Below are positions 8,901 to 17,063 of a stretch of 64,000 nt of DNA, piece after piece (the first letter of the stretch is position 1; each line of letters begins with the position of its first letter). The notes beneath the pieces are model-generated. The model did no database searches and was not told where the DNA came from. It worked only from the letters and a program-made list of their open reading frames with translations. Source of the DNA: Bin75 sp965212135 (GTDB taxonomy: Bacteria > Nitrospirota > Nitrospiria > Nitrospirales > UBA8639); assembly GCA_965212135.1 (NCBI GenBank), contig OZ243044.1, forward strand, positions 2,068,206 through 2,132,205. Direction: 5' to 3'. A program made the translations under genes and the position numbers.

Positions 8901-8977
8901 CCGGTGACGCCGCAAACGGACGATCGTTCCCGGACGACCGGCGGTGGTCCCGCCGCCCGGTCCTCGTCGGTCACGTC

Positions 8978-9865
8978 ATGAAATTCGGCACCGTGGCGAT
9001 TCTGGGATGCCCCAACGTGGGAAAATCCACGCTGGTCAACACCCTGGTCAATCAGAAGATTGCCATTGTGTCCGACAAACCGCAGACGACGCGTTCCCGG
9101 ATTTTGGGGGTGGCGCATTGCCCGCAGGGCCAATTGGCCCTCCTGGATACGCCGGGTCTGCACAAACCCTGGCATCGGCTCAATAAACGGATGGTGCGCG
9201 CGGCGTTGGGCGCCATTCACGACGCCGACGTGCTCGCGGTCATGGTGGACGGCACACGCCCCCCCGGCACGGGGGATCGGTTTGTGGCCGACGCCGTCTT
9301 CTCGCGGTCTCCGCGGACCGACGCCGTTCCCGTGTTTCTGCTGGTGAACAAAATTGACGTGCTGAACAAACTGAACATGCTGCCGATGCTGGAAGCGTAT
9401 CATGCGTTGGGGGAGTGGACGGAGGAGGTCCCCGTGTCGGCCAAAACCGGGCTGAACGTTGACCGGCTGGTCTCGCTGCTGTTTGACCGCCTGGATGAGC
9501 GGGAACCGGTCTTTGACGAAGCGTTTGTCACGGATCAGTCGTGGCGCCGTCTGGCGGCGGAGACCATACGGGAAAAAATCATTGACGCGACCAAAGCGGA
9601 ACTGCCCTATGCCGTGGCCGTCAAGGTGGACGAATTTCAGGAAGACGGGCCGGTCACCAGAATCGCCGCGTCCATTTTCGTTGACCGGCCCGGTCAGAAG
9701 ATGATCGTGATCGGGAAATCCGGGGCGTGCCTGAAAGCGGTCGGCACCGCCGCCCGGCTGGAGTTGGCGCGCGCGCTGGAGCGCAAAGTGTTTTTGCAAC
9801 TCCACGTGAAAGTGAAAGCGGCCTGGTCGGATGACGACCGTATCCTGGCCGAACTGGGCTATTAG
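8978..9865 (+). CDS. era: GTPase Era
   Basis: Ribosome-associated GTPase needed for 16S rRNA maturation and 30S assembly. The G domain shows G1 (ILGCPNVGKSTLVN), G3 (LLDTPGLHKP) and G4 (LVNKIDVLNK). A type-II KH RNA-binding domain at the C-terminus carries GKSGACLK and the VKVKAAWSDD segment. At 295 residues it is the normal size. An in-frame open stretch reaches back into eno, but the ATG at 8978 (MKFGTVAILG) is the family start. It lies 77 bases after the ftsB-like gene. Confidence 0.96.
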   Translation: MKFGTVAILGCPNVGKSTLVNTLVNQKIAIVSDKPQTTRSRILGVAHCPQGQLALLDTPGLHKPWHRLNKRMVRAALGAIHDADVLAVMVDGTRPPGTGDRFVADAVFSRSPRTDAVPVFLLVNKIDVLNKLNMLPMLEAYHALGEWTEEVPVSAKTGLNVDRLVSLLFDRLDEREPVFDEAFVTDQSWRRLAAETIREKIIDATKAELPYAVAVKVDEFQEDGPVTRIAASIFVDRPGQKMIVIGKSGACLKAVGTAARLELARALERKVFLQLHVKVKAAWSDDDRILAELGY

Positions 9866-9875
9866 CGCGACCGTG

Positions 9876-11315
9876 ATGGAACCGAAAAAAATCAGCGTAC
9901 CGGTGTTCTCCGAAACTCCCGCCGACGCGGCGTCGTCCGGAGCCGAGGCGAATGAGAGCACGTTTGACGACGTTCGACTCTCGGTGCGCCGGTTTCTGCA
10001 GCGCGGGGCCATTGCGAACCTGACGAATGTCATCGCCCGCCTGCATCCCGCGGACGTGGCCAGGGCGATGATGCAGTTGGACACGCCCCAGGCACGGCGG
10101 ACGGTCTTTGAACTGGTCAAAGACGCGGCGGAGCAGGGGCAGGTCGTGAGCGAATTGAGCGACGAAGTGATTCTGGAAGTGCTCGACGACCGAAACGCCG
10201 CCGAGATCGCCTTGATGCTGCGAACGGCGCCGGCGGACGACGCCGCGGATATTCTGGGCGTGCTGCCCGAGGCGCTGGCGCAGAACGTGTTGCCGTTCAT
10301 GCAAACCGACGATTCCCGGGAAGTCGCCCATCTGATGGCCTATCCCAAGGGAACGGCCGGCAGCATCATGACCACGGAATTTGTCGCGCTGCCCGAGGAC
10401 ACCGTCGTTCGGGACGCGCTCCTGCGCCTGCAGCAGGCGACCAGGGCCGAGACGGTGTTTTACGTGTACGCCACGGATCGCGAAGGCCGGCTCGCCGGAG
10501 TGATCTCGCTGCGCGAATTACTGACGGCGCCGCCGACGGCCCGGCTCAAAAGCCTGCTCTTCAAAGACGTGGTGACGGTGGGCGTGGAGACCGACCAGAA
10601 AGAAGTGGCCGTGCACGTGGCGCGTTACAATCTCCTGGCGATTCCGGTCATTGACGCCGGTCGGCGGCTGGCGGGGATTATTACCGTGGATGACGTGGTG
10701 GACGTCATTCGGGACGAAGACACCAAAGAAATGCTCAAGATGGCCGGGGCCGCCGAAGAAGACGCCTTCATGTCCGCGCCCAGCCTGCAGGCGGCGGGCA
10801 AACGGTTTCCCTGGCTGTTGACCAATCTGGCGGGCAGCCTGGTGTCGGGACTCATTCTGTGGTGGTTCCGCTTCGCGATTCAGGAAGTCGTGGCCATTGT
10901 GACCTTTATTCCCGTGATCGCGGCCATGAGCGGGAATTTGGGCTTACAGTCGTCCACGCTGATCATTCGCGGGCTTGCCACGGGCCGCATCGAACCCGGC
11001 AATATCCGGAAAGTGCTCTTTCGGGAATTACGCATCGGCCTGCTCCTGGGCGTACTCTACGGGAGCCTGCTCTTTCTGGCGGGATGGTGGTGGCAGCGCA
11101 ACGGGTTTTTGGGACTGGTCGTCGGCGGCGCCCTGCTGGCCACGTTTATCCTGTCGGCGAGCCTGGCCACGGTGACGCCGTTCCTCCTGAAAAAGCTCCG
11201 TATAGACCCGGCCGTGGCCGCGGGGCCGTTTATCACCACGGCCATGGATATTCTGGGAGTCAGCATCTACCTTGGCCTGGCCACGCTGATGCTGGAGTCC
11301 CTGCGATACGCGTGA
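9876..11315 (+). CDS. mgtE: Magnesium transporter MgtE
   Basis: Mg2+ channel of the inner membrane. Domain order is a cytoplasmic N domain of helical repeats (about residues 30-150, including IANLTNVIARLHPADVARAM and YPKGTAGSIMTTEF), then two CBS domains (about 155-280; VIDAGRRLAGIITVDDVVDV). A five-helix transmembrane domain (about 310-479) contains AAMSGNLGLQSSTLIIRGLA, the usual pore segment. At 479 residues it is complete. The ATG at 9876 was preferred to one 15 codons upstream inside era. The N and CBS domains are the known Mg2+ sensor of the family. Confidence 0.95.
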   Translation: MEPKKISVPVFSETPADAASSGAEANESTFDDVRLSVRRFLQRGAIANLTNVIARLHPADVARAMMQLDTPQARRTVFELVKDAAEQGQVVSELSDEVILEVLDDRNAAEIALMLRTAPADDAADILGVLPEALAQNVLPFMQTDDSREVAHLMAYPKGTAGSIMTTEFVALPEDTVVRDALLRLQQATRAETVFYVYATDREGRLAGVISLRELLTAPPTARLKSLLFKDVVTVGVETDQKEVAVHVARYNLLAIPVIDAGRRLAGIITVDDVVDVIRDEDTKEMLKMAGAAEEDAFMSAPSLQAAGKRFPWLLTNLAGSLVSGLILWWFRFAIQEVVAIVTFIPVIAAMSGNLGLQSSTLIIRGLATGRIEPGNIRKVLFRELRIGLLLGVLYGSLLFLAGWWWQRNGFLGLVVGGALLATFILSASLATVTPFLLKKLRIDPAVAAGPFITTAMDILGVSIYLGLATLMLESLRYA

Positions 11316-11400
11316 CCCCCGTGTTGCCGCAATGGAGAAGGCGAGGGCGCGTCGGCGGTCGTTCCGGCCCGATGCGCGCCCCTCGCCTCCGACAGGTCAT

Positions 11401-12177
11401 ATGGCGCTTGTGACGACAAAGGCGATCATCCTCAACAGCAGGCGCTGGGGGGAAGCCGACCGCATTCTCACGTTTTTTTCCCTGCGACTGGGCAAGATTC
11501 GGGGCATTGCGCGCGGCGCGCGGCGGATGAAAAGCCGGTTCGGCGGGACGCTCGAACTGTTTTCCTCCGTCAATCTCACGCTCTTTGAAAAACGCCGCGA
11601 CGATCTCGCGTCGGTGAGCCACGTGGACAGCCTTGAACCCTTCGCGTCGTTGCGGGAAACCCTGGAACGCATCTCGGCGGCTTCGTGCATGGTGGCCCTG
11701 ACCGAGGGGGTCACGGCGGACCGCGACCCGGTTCCGTCAATTTTTCACGCGCTGTTGGCGGGGTTGCGGTCGTTGGCCCTGACGGACGATCCGGGATTGC
11801 TCACGCTGCTGTTTCAGATTCACGTCTTACGGCAATCGGGGTTTCGTCCGCAGATGGATTCCTGCGCCTCCTGCGGGCGGGACGTGGGGGCACGGGCGTT
11901 CAGGTTTTCCCCCTCCGACGGCGGACTCGTGTGCGCGGTGTGCGACCGGGGCGGGGGGGACCGGTGCATGCCGGTGTCTCCGGGCAGCGTGGCGTTTCTC
12001 CGGCGGGCACACCGGATGCCGTTCGCACACTCGACGCGCCTCAAGGCGGCGGGTTTGGTGCGGAGCGAGTTGGAAGCGATGATTGAGACCTACGCCAGAA
12101 CCGTTGTGGGCAAACGGCTGCCGGAGAAAAATTTATTGGCGGCCGACCCGTGCCCGGCGTCCTCCGGGACAACCTAG
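11401..12177 (+). CDS. recO: DNA repair protein RecO
   Basis: Recombination mediator that helps load RecA on SSB-coated DNA together with RecR. The N-terminal OB fold begins MALVTTKAIILNSRRWGEAD and includes GKIRGIARGARRMKSRF. The helical region contains LLFQIHVLRQSGFRP. Four cysteines, CASC and CAVC (about residues 155-185), form the zinc site. It is 258 residues, normal size. The ATG at 11401 was chosen because the in-frame extension to 11332 is unlike the family. It lies close downstream of mgtE on the same strand. Confidence 0.94.
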   Translation: MALVTTKAIILNSRRWGEADRILTFFSLRLGKIRGIARGARRMKSRFGGTLELFSSVNLTLFEKRRDDLASVSHVDSLEPFASLRETLERISAASCMVALTEGVTADRDPVPSIFHALLAGLRSLALTDDPGLLTLLFQIHVLRQSGFRPQMDSCASCGRDVGARAFRFSPSDGGLVCAVCDRGGGDRCMPVSPGSVAFLRRAHRMPFAHSTRLKAAGLVRSELEAMIETYARTVVGKRLPEKNLLAADPCPASSGTT

Positions 12178-12208
12178 GACGGACGAGACCAGGAGAAGCG
12201 CGTTACCC

Positions 12209-12574
12209 ATGCCCACGGACCCCATACAGCCGACGGATATGAAATGGCTTGGGAAAGGTGTGTTTGGCATTGAGTGGAGCGACGGCCATCACGGCGTCTA
12301 TCCAATTCGCCATCTTCGTCTGAACTGCCCCTGTGCCGCCTGTACGGATGAATGGACCGGCGAGGTCACACTGCGGCCCGACGACGTGCCCTTGCTCATC
12401 ATGCTCAAGGACGTTGAGCCGGTGGGGCATTACGCGCTGCGTCTGGTCTGGAGCGACGGGCATGACAGCGGACTCTACGCCTTCCCCAACCTGCGCCGCC
12501 TGTGTCAATGCGACGCCTGCCGTCCGCAGAACGACCCGGAGTCGAAGAAATCCACGACGCGCCGGTTGATGTAA
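12209..12574 (+). CDS. DUF971 domain protein
   Basis: 121-residue protein with a DUF971/GBBH-like N domain. The pattern IEWSDGHHGVYPIRHLRLNCPC, then RLVWSDGHDSGLYAF, is characteristic. Two short cysteine clusters (CPCAAC near residue 46 and CQCDAC near 102) could bind a metal or an Fe-S cluster. DUF971 proteins are often annotated as linked to Fe-S assembly, but the function here is not shown. The start at 12209 follows AGGAG at a slightly long distance. It ends the housekeeping run. Confidence 0.85.
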   Translation: MPTDPIQPTDMKWLGKGVFGIEWSDGHHGVYPIRHLRLNCPCAACTDEWTGEVTLRPDDVPLLIMLKDVEPVGHYALRLVWSDGHDSGLYAFPNLRRLCQCDACRPQNDPESKKSTTRRLM

Positions 12575-12637
12575 TCCGCTTCGCCGTTTGTTGATATGCC
12601 TAAGTAACCACGAGTTGCCCCCTCCGTCATGCCCGGC

Positions 12638-12666
12638 TTGCGGGGGTTGATCCGTTGTTGTATGAT
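12638..12666 (+). promoter_or_regulatory. Candidate sigma-70-type promoter for the adhesin gene
   Basis: TTGCGG at 12638-12643 and TATGAT at 12661-12666 are separated by 17 bases and lie about 60 bases before the adhesin ATG. The -10 box matches the consensus in five of six positions. It sits within or beside a possible partial copy of the palindromic intergenic repeat (GTCATGCCCGGC at about 12627). Confidence 0.5.
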
Positions 12667-12723
12667 GCCCCCGGCTTAGCGTAGAACCGCCCGACAATGA
12701 ATTCAACACTAGGAGTTCACACA

Positions 12724-15510
12724 ATGACTGCTTCTTCTATCGCACCGCCCATAATCAAAAACGCCTCACAGCGCCTCTGCGGGCGTAGTTTTGTCGCCCC
12801 CCCCCCCCCCCCCCCCCCACAAAATTCACGCCTGACCGCTAACGGCGGCGGCGCCGCAAACCTTGCTAAAACAGCATCCGCCCTCGCCCTGTTCGCCCTC
12901 GTTTTCACCTTCATCCCCGCCCACCACGCCGCAGCTCAAGCCCCGGACTTCGGCGGTGCCACCATCCCCAACCAGGCCTACACCCAGGGCACAACCATCC
13001 CCACCCTGACCCTGCCGGCGGCCACCGGCGGCACCGCCCCGCTGGCCTACAGCCTTAGGCGGACGACCGGCCCGTTCAATTTCGCCGGGTTGACGTTTGA
13101 CGCCGCCCCGGACGCACGGGTCTTGCAAGGCACACCCACCGAGGCAGGAGGCTCTTTTGTGACCTACACCGTAACCGACGCTGATAGCCGCACTGACACC
13201 ATAACTTTTACCCTCAACGTGCGGTCCGCGTTTAGTTTTGAATCGTCCACCAACCCTCCCCAGACCTATACCGTCGGCACCCCTGTCGCTTTTACCCTGC
13301 CGGTGGCCACCGGCGGCACCGCCCCGCTGACCTACCAGATTACCCGAACGGGAGGGGGAGGTGTGCCGGATGGACTGACTTTTGTATCCGCCACCCGTAT
13401 CCTGAGCGGCACCCCGACCACGGTACAGACCGCGACGGCCTATCGCTACTTCGTAACTGACAGTAACAACCTTGCTGCCTCTGGACTGAACCTAGTGATT
13501 ACCATCCTTGAAGCGCAACCGCTCACCTTTGGCACCACCACCATCACCCCCCAAACCTACACCTCCGGCACCGCCGTCAGCGTAACCCTGCCCGCCGCCA
13601 CCGGCGGCCATGGCGCAGTCACCTACGCCATCAACCCGCCCCTGCCCACCGGCCTGGCCTTTGACGGCACCACCCGCGTATTGGACGGCACCCCCACCCT
13701 CACCGCCGCCCAAGCCGCAACCCCCCACACCTACACCGCCACCGACAGCGACCCCGCCGGCGCCAACACCGTGCAACTGCCTTTCACCATCGCCATCATT
13801 GATGGCTCGCCAAACATCGTCGTCGCCGGCGGCCTGCGCATAACCGCCGGCGAAGGCGAAGTAGTCACCCTCGACGCCGGCGGCAGTAGCAACCCGGAAG
13901 GCCAGATCTTGACTTTCCTGTGGGCGCAGAACGCCGACGACGACATGCAGGTGACGCTATCCGGCGCAACCACCGCCACCCCCACCTTCACCGCCCCGGA
14001 TGAGCGCACCACCCTGGAATTCATCCTCACGGTCACCGACGAAACCGGACGAACCGCTACCGCCACGCTCACCGTCAGCGTAGGCCGCAGCCAGTTTGAC
14101 AACGTACACCGCACCATTCTCCCCGAAGTCACCAGGGCCATGATGGACACCACCGTCAGCGCCATTGCCCGGCGGACCGAACAAGCCGCCGCCGACCATG
14201 ACGCCTCCGCCGGCGCCACCTTCAGCCTGGGCGGGCAGTCCACCCTGGCGGACGTGTTGCAATCAAACGGGGAAGCCCTGACCACCGGCGCCTTCAATGT
14301 CAAATCCCTCCTGGGCCGCTCTGCCTTTGCCCTGCCGCTCAACCAAGCCGGCGGGCCGCTGGCCGGCGTCACCCTGTGGGGCAACGGCGCCTACCGCAAC
14401 CTGTCCGGCAACAGTGCCACCGTGGACTGGGACGGCGACCTGTTCGGCGCCACCGTGGGCGGGGATGCCTGGCTGACCGACACCCTCTTGACCGGCCTGG
14501 CCGTCTCCTGGGCCGACGGCACCTTTGATTACACCGACCGCAGTGGTACCGACCCGGCCCCCGGCACCTATCAGGCCACCCTGACCAGCCTGCACCCCTA
14601 CGTCAGCACCAGCCTGCTGGACGGGCAGGTGACCCTCTGGGCCACCGGTGGCTACGGCTGGGGCGAAGTTGAAATCACCGACACCGCCGACCCCACGGCC
14701 GAAGGCACCGTCACCGCCGACACCCGGCTGGCCACCGCCGCCGTGGGCGGCGCCGGCCGCCTGCTGAACCAGCCGGGCCTCCTGACCCCCGACGGCACCA
14801 CCACGGTGCGGGTCAAAGCCGAAGCCCTGACTACGGCGATCAAAGCCGAGCAACAAGGCGACCGCCTGGCCGGCCTGACCACGGACGCCCGGCGGTTGCG
14901 GCTGACCCTGGAAGGCAGCCATGAGCAACCCTTACCCCATGGCGCCCACTTGACCCCCAGCGTGGGCGTGGGCCTGCGGCATGACGCCGGCGACGGCCGC
15001 ACCGGCACCGGCGCGGAAGTCAGCGGCGGCCTGCGCTACGCCCATCCCGCCCTGCGGCTGACCCTGGAAAGCCGGGGCCGGGTGTTGCTCGCCCATGGCG
15101 GCGACTACGACGACTGGAGCGTGAGCGGACGGGTGACCCTGGCGCCGGGCGCCCAGGGGCAGGGCCTGGCCGTCACGCTGGCCCCAACCTATCAAACCAC
15201 CACCAGCGCCAGCGGCCTGGCGCAGTTGTGGGAACAAGGCACGGCCAACCGCCCGGCGCCCAGCGGCCCGACCACGCCGCAGGGCCTCATGGACGCCACC
15301 GTCGCCTACGGGCTGCCGGTAGGCGACCACCTGCTGACACCCTACGGCGGGATGACCCTGGCGGCGGCGGATGCGCGCACGTACCGGCTGGGCAGCCGGG
15401 TCAGCTTAGCCCACCGGCTGAATATGAGCCTGGAAGGCGCCCGAAAAGGCGCGACGGGCACGATCCCGGTGGATCATGGCGTGCGGGTGCAACTGGAGTG
15501 GCACTGGTAA
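12724..15510 (+). CDS. Phase-variable adhesin with Ig-like repeats and autotransporter-type barrel
   Basis: 928-residue exported protein. Residues 1-73 form an extended signal peptide: a long N-region holding seven prolines (26-32, encoded by the poly-C tract), a hydrophobic core (about 51-64) and a cleavage context AAAQA. Three He_PIG-type Ig domains follow (about 74-165, 170-265, 268-355), each with QxYTxGT...LPAATGG...GTPT, then a PKD-like domain (about 360-455) and a linker. Residues about 548-928 are an amphipathic-strand region resembling an autotransporter beta-barrel and ending in LEWHW, an aromatic terminus as expected for BAM insertion. AGGAG at 12711-12715 supports the ATG at 12724 over 12697. 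Probable type V surface adhesin; its ligand is unknown. Confidence 0.85.
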   Translation: MTASSIAPPIIKNASQRLCGRSFVAPPPPPPPQNSRLTANGGGAANLAKTASALALFALVFTFIPAHHAAAQAPDFGGATIPNQAYTQGTTIPTLTLPAATGGTAPLAYSLRRTTGPFNFAGLTFDAAPDARVLQGTPTEAGGSFVTYTVTDADSRTDTITFTLNVRSAFSFESSTNPPQTYTVGTPVAFTLPVATGGTAPLTYQITRTGGGGVPDGLTFVSATRILSGTPTTVQTATAYRYFVTDSNNLAASGLNLVITILEAQPLTFGTTTITPQTYTSGTAVSVTLPAATGGHGAVTYAINPPLPTGLAFDGTTRVLDGTPTLTAAQAATPHTYTATDSDPAGANTVQLPFTIAIIDGSPNIVVAGGLRITAGEGEVVTLDAGGSSNPEGQILTFLWAQNADDDMQVTLSGATTATPTFTAPDERTTLEFILTVTDETGRTATATLTVSVGRSQFDNVHRTILPEVTRAMMDTTVSAIARRTEQAAADHDASAGATFSLGGQSTLADVLQSNGEALTTGAFNVKSLLGRSAFALPLNQAGGPLAGVTLWGNGAYRNLSGNSATVDWDGDLFGATVGGDAWLTDTLLTGLAVSWADGTFDYTDRSGTDPAPGTYQATLTSLHPYVSTSLLDGQVTLWATGGYGWGEVEITDTADPTAEGTVTADTRLATAAVGGAGRLLNQPGLLTPDGTTTVRVKAEALTTAIKAEQQGDRLAGLTTDARRLRLTLEGSHEQPLPHGAHLTPSVGVGLRHDAGDGRTGTGAEVSGGLRYAHPALRLTLESRGRVLLAHGGDYDDWSVSGRVTLAPGAQGQGLAVTLAPTYQTTTSASGLAQLWEQGTANRPAPSGPTTPQGLMDATVAYGLPVGDHLLTPYGGMTLAAADARTYRLGSRVSLAHRLNMSLEGARKGATGTIPVDHGVRVQLEWHW
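12797..12818 (+). repeat. Homopolymeric C tract (22 C), candidate phase-variation switch
   Basis: Twenty-two consecutive C residues lie inside the adhesin reading frame, 73 bases after the ATG. With 22 C the frame runs through to the barrel. With one C fewer, translation meets TGA at 12833-12835 (window numbering); with one more, it meets TAA at 12840-12842. Slipped-strand changes would therefore switch the gene off cleanly, while changes of three would only alter the proline count in a part that is cleaved off. Confidence 0.85.
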
Positions 15511-15525
15511 GGACAGGAGTGAAGT

Positions 15526-15542
15526 GGCCGGCTCCGCCGGCC
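15526..15542 (+). terminator. Stem-loop after the adhesin gene
   Basis: A perfect 7-bp inverted repeat (GGCCGGC / GCCGGCC) with a three-base TCC loop begins 15 bases after the adhesin stop. There is no T-run after it, so it may be a weak or factor-dependent terminator or an mRNA-stabilising hairpin rather than a standard intrinsic terminator. Confidence 0.45.
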
Positions 15543-15552
15543 CAGTTAGACG

Positions 15553-15580
15553 CTGGATGCCAGCCTGCGCGGGAATGACA
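15553..15580. repeat. Degenerate copy of a palindromic intergenic repeat
   Basis: The sequence CTGGATGCCAGCCTGCGCGG followed by GAATGACAG resembles the common element in which CTGGATTCCCGC and GCGGGAATGAC form a hairpin. The left arm is decayed here. A perfect hairpin of the same type is at 39351-39370, upstream of the giant adhesin gene. Confidence 0.6.
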
Positions 15581-15870
15581 GCCGGGGTTTTGATGTGTCA
15601 AGTATATCATCTCCTTATTTTGGGCTGGTGCTGCGTGTGGGACGAATGGTCTCAACGGGGGCTTGGAGCCAGGTCGGTGGTATGCGGGGAATAGTCCGGT
15701 CAAAACGTTGTGTTTTTAGGTATGTAAATCCCTTCATATCAGACTTGCATATTCAAAAACCAACCTGTTGCGGGTGTGTGATTTCCGGTGACTGTTGTGT
15801 TTGGTCAAGAGGGGCCTGGCGTTGCCCGACGGTGTAACGGGCCGGTGAGCCGACCGTTGCCTTCCGCGTT

Positions 15871-16950
15871 CTACCGTTGAGACCGCGGCCGCGGCCCCAT
15901 GGTGTGGGCTTCGTACTTCGCAATCAGGCGCGTGGCGTCGGGGTGAAGGGCCGGACGTTTGTCCCGCGCAATGTCGCGGGTGCGGAGGAGGGGCGTGACG
16001 GCGCCGGAGGGATCGAGATAGGCCGCGCGAAGAGGCACCGAACGATTGCGGTGATGGATCAGATGACAGGGCGTGGATCGAATGGAGTTGATCCAGACGG
16101 CCACTTCGTCGGGGTTGCCGATGGAGGCCGAGAGCAGGAGCAGGCGCGATTGCGCGGGGCAGAAAATAATCGTTTCTTCCCACACCACGCCGCGTTCCGG
16201 GTCGGCGATAAACTGCGATTCGTCCAGAATCACCAGGCCCAGCGTATCCAGCCGCATGTCAATCTCGCCGCCGGCGGCGTCGTACAGCAGGTTGCGCAGG
16301 ATCTCGGTGGTCATAATCAGAATGGACGCTTGCGGATTGTCGCGCCGGTCGCCCGTGAGAATGCCCACGTTGTGCGATCCGAAAATCTGCCCGAACTCGG
16401 TGAGCTTGGTGTTGGATAACGCCTTCAGGGGAGACGTGTAGATGACGGTTTGCTCGTCCGCGATGGCCCGTCGCATGGCTTCAATCGCCACGTATGTTTT
16501 GCCGCTGCCCGTGGGCACGCTCAAAATCACGTCGCCGGTCGTCAGGTGTTCAACGGCTTCCTGTTGCCAGGCGTCCGGCGTAAAGGGTTGCGGCGGAGGA
16601 ACGCCGATGCCTTCAAAGAGCGCTTCCGTGGTGATGGCCGGGTCCGTGACCGGCGCGCGGCGCGGCTCGCTCGGAGAGGGCGGGGATGGCGGCGCGTATG
16701 GCGATGGCTGGCCCCGTGGCTCGTCGCGCGGCGGGTGCGGCGGTTCGGAAACGGGTTGAGCCGGCTCGGTCGGGAAGGACGCCAGTTCAACGCCGACTTG
16801 CGCGCGCTGCTCGGGTGACAGGTCGAGGATCGCGCGTATCAGCCGGGCCTTCCCCATTCGAAAATGCCGGGGTACGCGCTCCTTCGCCACGCGGCGCAAC
16901 AGTCTGACCGGTAGCGCGGCCAGTTGTGCTGTCAGTTCGTCATTCGTCAC
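15871..16950 (-). CDS. Ski2/Mtr4-like helicase, N-terminal (RecA1) half
   Basis: 359-residue protein. It has a SAP/Rho-N-like N-terminus (residues 1-50) and a Pro-rich linker (60-120), then a single RecA-like helicase domain. This carries the P-loop SVPTGSGKT (144-152), motif Ia YTSPLKALSN, the Walker B segment LVILDESQFIADPERGVVWEE (DESQ instead of DExH), and motif III LSASIGNP (274-280). It stops shortly after motif III, so motifs IV-VI are absent. These are encoded in the gene just upstream at 17060-18922. The start is a GTG at 16950. Alone it could bind ATP but should not translocate, so it presumably works as a complex with the other half. Confidence 0.88.
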   Translation of the reverse strand: MTNDELTAQLAALPVRLLRRVAKERVPRHFRMGKARLIRAILDLSPEQRAQVGVELASFPTEPAQPVSEPPHPPRDEPRGQPSPYAPPSPPSPSEPRRAPVTDPAITTEALFEGIGVPPPQPFTPDAWQQEAVEHLTTGDVILSVPTGSGKTYVAIEAMRRAIADEQTVIYTSPLKALSNTKLTEFGQIFGSHNVGILTGDRRDNPQASILIMTTEILRNLLYDAAGGEIDMRLDTLGLVILDESQFIADPERGVVWEETIIFCPAQSRLLLLSASIGNPDEVAVWINSIRSTPCHLIHHRNRSVPLRAAYLDPSGAVTPLLRTRDIARDKRPALHPDATRLIAKYEAHTMGPRPRSQR

Positions 16951-17063
16951 GTTGTGCCATCCGTCGCGCGGTGTCCGTCCGCAGCCGTTCCCGCGCCCGC
17001 AACGGGTTTCGGGGCTTCGCCGGCCCGTGGGCGGTCGCCCGTGTCCGCCCGTTCGCGTCTCAT
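16947..17063 (-). CDS. Possible 38-residue linker reading frame between the helicase halves
   Basis: An ATG at 17063 overlaps the stop of the upstream helicase half (ATGA), and its TGA at 16947-16949 overlaps the GTG start of the downstream half (GTGA). The predicted peptide begins MRRERADTGDRPRAGEAPK and is low in complexity, so it may be only a re-initiation relay coupling translation of the two halves, or chance. No homology is recognised. Confidence 0.3.
   Translation of the reverse strand: MRRERADTGDRPRAGEAPKPVAGAGTAADGHRATDGTT

Larger units (their letters stand above)
15511..15870. other. Intergenic region between the adhesin and the helicase operon
   Basis: About 360 bases with no convincing gene. 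It holds the stem-loop at 15526-15542, a degenerate palindromic repeat at 15553-15580, and an AT-richer stretch (about 15595-15800) whose base composition differs from the neighbours. Short open frames exist on both strands but lack ribosome binding sites and family resemblance. It separates two convergent transcription units. Confidence 0.7.

Noticed and set aside
12575..12723. Riboswitch or small RNA upstream of the adhesin gene
   Set aside because: Only a promoter-like pair and a repeat fragment were seen; no conserved RNA fold is recognisable by eye.
15595..15837. An 80-residue plus-strand frame after the adhesin gene
   Set aside because: It has no ribosome binding site, no domain and atypical Cys/Trp-rich composition in an AT-richer spacer.
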